Assembly: GCA_030594665.1 (NCBI GenBank)
Contig: JAUVET010000088.1
Location: 1 to 6,429, forward strand
Reading direction: 5' to 3'
Source of the DNA: Methanosarcinaceae archaeon
Lineage (GTDB): Archaea > Halobacteriota > Methanosarcinia > Methanosarcinales > Methanosarcinaceae
DNA: 6,429 bases
The notes beneath the pieces are model-generated. The model saw only the letters and a list, made by a program, of their open reading frames with translations, was not told the origin of the DNA and did no database searches. Below, piece by piece: positions 5,038 through 6,429 of this stretch. A program made the translations under genes and the position numbers. How positions within the stretch are numbered: the stretch's first letter is position 1; every line of letters begins with the position of its first letter.

Positions 5038-5967
5038 CTACAACTTTAAATTCTCAAAATATCCCACTGTCTTCTTCAATCCTTCCACCAATCCAAGCTC
5101 TGGCTCCCACCCCAGAACATCCTTCGCTCTCCCAATATCCCGCCTCCGAACCCTAGGATCATCCACAGGCAACTCCTCAAAAACAATCCTAGAATCGCTG
5201 CTCGTAATCTCAATAACCCGCTCAGCAAACTCCATCACGCTCATCTCATCAGGATTTCCGACATTCACAGGCTCAACAAAATCCGACATCATCAACCGAT
5301 AGATCCCATCAACAAGATCAAAAACATAACAGAACGAACGCGTCTGCGACCCATCCCCGTACACCGTAATATCCTCCCCGCGCAGTGCCTGATTAATAAA
5401 ATTCGGAACCACGCGCCCATCGCCAGCACGCATGCGCGGCCCGTAGGTATTGAAAATCCTCACGATCCGCGTATCAACCCCATGGTACCGATGATAAGCC
5501 ATCGTGATCGCCTCAGCGTACCGCTTACCCTCATCATACACGCCGCGCGGTCCGATCGGGTTCACATTGCCCCAGTAGGATTCAGGCTGCGGGTTCACAA
5601 GCGGGTCGCCGTAAACCTCGGATGTGGATGCGAGCAGGAAGCGCGCGCCCTGCTCCTTGGCAAGACCGAGCATGTTGTAGGTGCCGAGTGCGCCCACCTT
5701 CAGCGTCTGGATCGGAAGGTCAAGGTAATCGATGGGGGATGCCGGGGAAGCGAGATGGAAAATGTAATCGATCTTATCCCCGAAATAGATCGGTTTTGTG
5801 ATGTCGTGTTTGAGGTAGGTGAACCTGTCCGACTTGATGTGTTCGATGTTCTTTGCACTACCTGTCACGAGATTATCTATGCAGATGACCTCGTGTCCAT
5901 TCTCGAGCAGAAGGTCGCAGAGGTGTGAACCTATGAATCCTGCTCCGCCTGTTACTATTGTTTTCAT
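5038..5967 (-). CDS. UDP-glucuronate decarboxylase-like NAD-dependent epimerase/dehydratase, copy B (UXS-B)
   Basis: The 309-residue paralogue of UXS-A should also make UDP-xylose from UDP-glucuronate in the cytosol. G7-G10-G13, D31, S116-E117, Y144 and K148 are all kept, so it should be active. I count 29 substitutions in 307 aligned residues (about 90% identity). Only two of them lie between residues 66 and 195, whereas 23 lie between 196 and 307. Notable changes are A147G, which gives YDEGK as is usual in UXS; S216F after QTRSFCYV; and P276R in the normally conserved RxPDI near the C-terminus. The C-terminus is two residues longer. ATG 5967 is chosen over 5985 by alignment with the other two 5' ends and the shared AGGATCAAAAA upstream. 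It starts 29 bases after the PIN-domain gene and is convergent with the toxin gene. Some specialisation of the divergent C-terminal, substrate-side part is possible. Confidence 0.87.
   Translation of the reverse strand: MKTIVTGGAGFIGSHLCDLLLENGHEVICIDNLVTGSAKNIEHIKSDRFTYLKHDITKPIYFGDKIDYIFHLASPASPIDYLDLPIQTLKVGALGTYNMLGLAKEQGARFLLASTSEVYGDPLVNPQPESYWGNVNPIGPRGVYDEGKRYAEAITMAYHRYHGVDTRIVRIFNTYGPRMRAGDGRVVPNFINQALRGEDITVYGDGSQTRSFCYVFDLVDGIYRLMMSDFVEPVNVGNPDEMSVMEFAERVIEITSSDSRIVFEELPVDDPRVRRRDIGRAKDVLGWEPELGLVEGLKKTVGYFENLKL
5906..5967 (-). repeat. UXS 5'-end direct repeat, copy 3 (intact start of UXS-B)
   Basis: Third copy of the 62-base UXS start, with five differences from copy 2. It shares AGGATCAAAAA immediately upstream of the ATG with copy 1 but not with copy 2. 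Confidence 0.85.
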
Positions 5968-5996
5968 GTTTTTGATCCTATCCACTAACGCAGTGA

Positions 5997-6429
5997 TTAT
6001 TCACGCAGCAACAACTTTTTCTCTCCGTCATTAAATTCCATGTAATTGCGTTGTTTCAATAATTCGATGATATGCTCTATATCATTCAAACCAAGTACGC
6101 CGATCTCCCTGCAAACAAGTAAGAACGAAACAATATCTAACACCATCACTCCCAGATCCTCTGCGAATTCTCCTGCTTTTTTGTCATTGGAAAGAAAAAT
6201 GGATTTGGTCTTCAGTGCATAAGAGATCGAATGCGTCTCCCCTCGACCGAGCATTGCAGACTGTATGTGTGATGGTACTTCATCCACGACCACACGTTCA
6301 ATTTTCTCAGTATTTCGGATGAAGTCGTAGAAAAAAGGCGCTTTTGCAAGTTCGTCCATAACCGCTTGCGTAACATGTATCCTATCAACATCAAATACTT
6401 CATAAATCAAGCCAATGCGCTCGATCTTA
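5997..6429 (-). CDS. PIN-domain protein (DUF3368-like, VapC-type), 5' end missing at right edge
   Basis: The frame is open from the window edge to TAA at 5997-5999, giving 143 residues of a protein whose first 10-20 residues are outside. An internal TTG at 6410 exists but is not the start, because the six codons upstream (KIERIG) continue the family pattern: (I)-x-x-L-x-K-I-x-R-I-x-L-(I/L)... followed by V-x-V-T-x-A-V-x-D-E-L. The centre has [12 protein letters not shown] and then [17 protein letters not shown], the acidic E and D positions of PIN-domain ribonucleases, and it ends with a helical [18 protein letters not shown] proteins of this group are usually toxins of type II toxin-antitoxin pairs or RNA-processing nucleases. 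The first catalytic aspartate should be near the missing N-terminus. An antitoxin partner, if any, would lie to the right of the window. UXS-B follows after 29 bases on the same strand. Confidence 0.75.
   Translation of the reverse strand, partial: KIERIGLIYEVFDVDRIHVTQAVMDELAKAPFFYDFIRNTEKIERVVVDEVPSHIQSAMLGRGETHSISYALKTKSIFLSNDKKAGEFAEDLGVMVLDIVSFLLVCREIGVLGLNDIEHIIELLKQRNYMEFNDGEKKLLLRE

Noticed and set aside
5482..5928. 148-codon plus-strand ORF antisense to UXS-B (and the matching 2231-2488 ORF antisense to UXS-A)
   Set aside because: It is rich in Arg/His/Val and mirrors the GC-rich codons of a clearly real epimerase on the other strand; both copies show it simply because the UXS cores are nearly identical. 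No start signal or family motif.
2655..5967. The three UXS starts as a mobile-element terminal repeat or CRISPR-like array
   Set aside because: The repeats are coding sequence of a known enzyme, not transposon ends; no transposase, integrase, terminal inverted repeat or regularly spaced short repeat is visible. Duplication and recombination of UXS explain them.
1..6429. tRNA, rRNA, riboswitch or CRISPR array
   Set aside because: No clover-leaf, rRNA-like block, known aptamer motif or repeat-spacer pattern was recognised by eye on either strand.

Overview
The window looks like a piece of a euryarchaeal chromosome, probably from a methanogen- or ANME-like lineage. The evidence is a canonical archaeal TATA box placed so that transcripts would be leaderless, a DUF6516/TumE-type toxin-antitoxin pair of a kind common in Methanosarcinales-like genomes, and a patchy mix of cell-surface sugar genes with small accessory genes. 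The lineage is an inference; no rRNA or other phylogenetic marker is present.

Minus-strand genes, in transcription order from the right edge: a 5'-truncated PIN-domain protein (5997-6429); a complete UDP-glucuronate decarboxylase-like epimerase, called UXS-B here (5038-5967); a 27-codon remnant of the same epimerase (3912-3995); a cytosolic subtilisin-like protease (2930-3910); a 63-residue free-standing protein resembling the protease's own N-terminal inhibitor/propeptide domain (2742-2933); a second complete epimerase, UXS-A (1793-2716); a polysaccharide flippase (302-1780); and, cut by the left edge, the N-terminus of a FlaA1/CapD/PseB-like NDP-sugar 4,6-dehydratase (1-155). On the plus strand, between UXS-B and the epimerase remnant, lies an overlapping antitoxin-toxin pair (4325-4642 and 4635-5003).

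The ordinary part is a surface-glycan locus: UXS makes UDP-xylose, the FlaA1-like enzyme modifies another UDP-sugar, and the flippase exports lipid-linked glycan. The unusual part is the accessory material around the duplicated UXS genes. The first 62 bases of UXS occur three times (2655-2716, 3934-3995, 5906-5967). The outermost-promoter copy (3934-3995) is a dead 5' fragment that now serves as the leader ORF of the protease. Exactly 1279 bp, carrying protease plus propeptide-like gene, separate it from the same sequence at the start of UXS-A. Recombination between the two repeats would remove the cassette and place UXS-A directly behind the promoter at about 4016-4024. This looks like insertion of a two-gene protease/inhibitor cassette into the 5' end of a sugar gene with regeneration of that 5' end.

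The two full UXS copies are about 90% identical overall, but their centre is nearly identical at DNA level while their C-terminal thirds have diverged, which suggests gene conversion. Protein families were assigned by eye from motifs; no searches were run.
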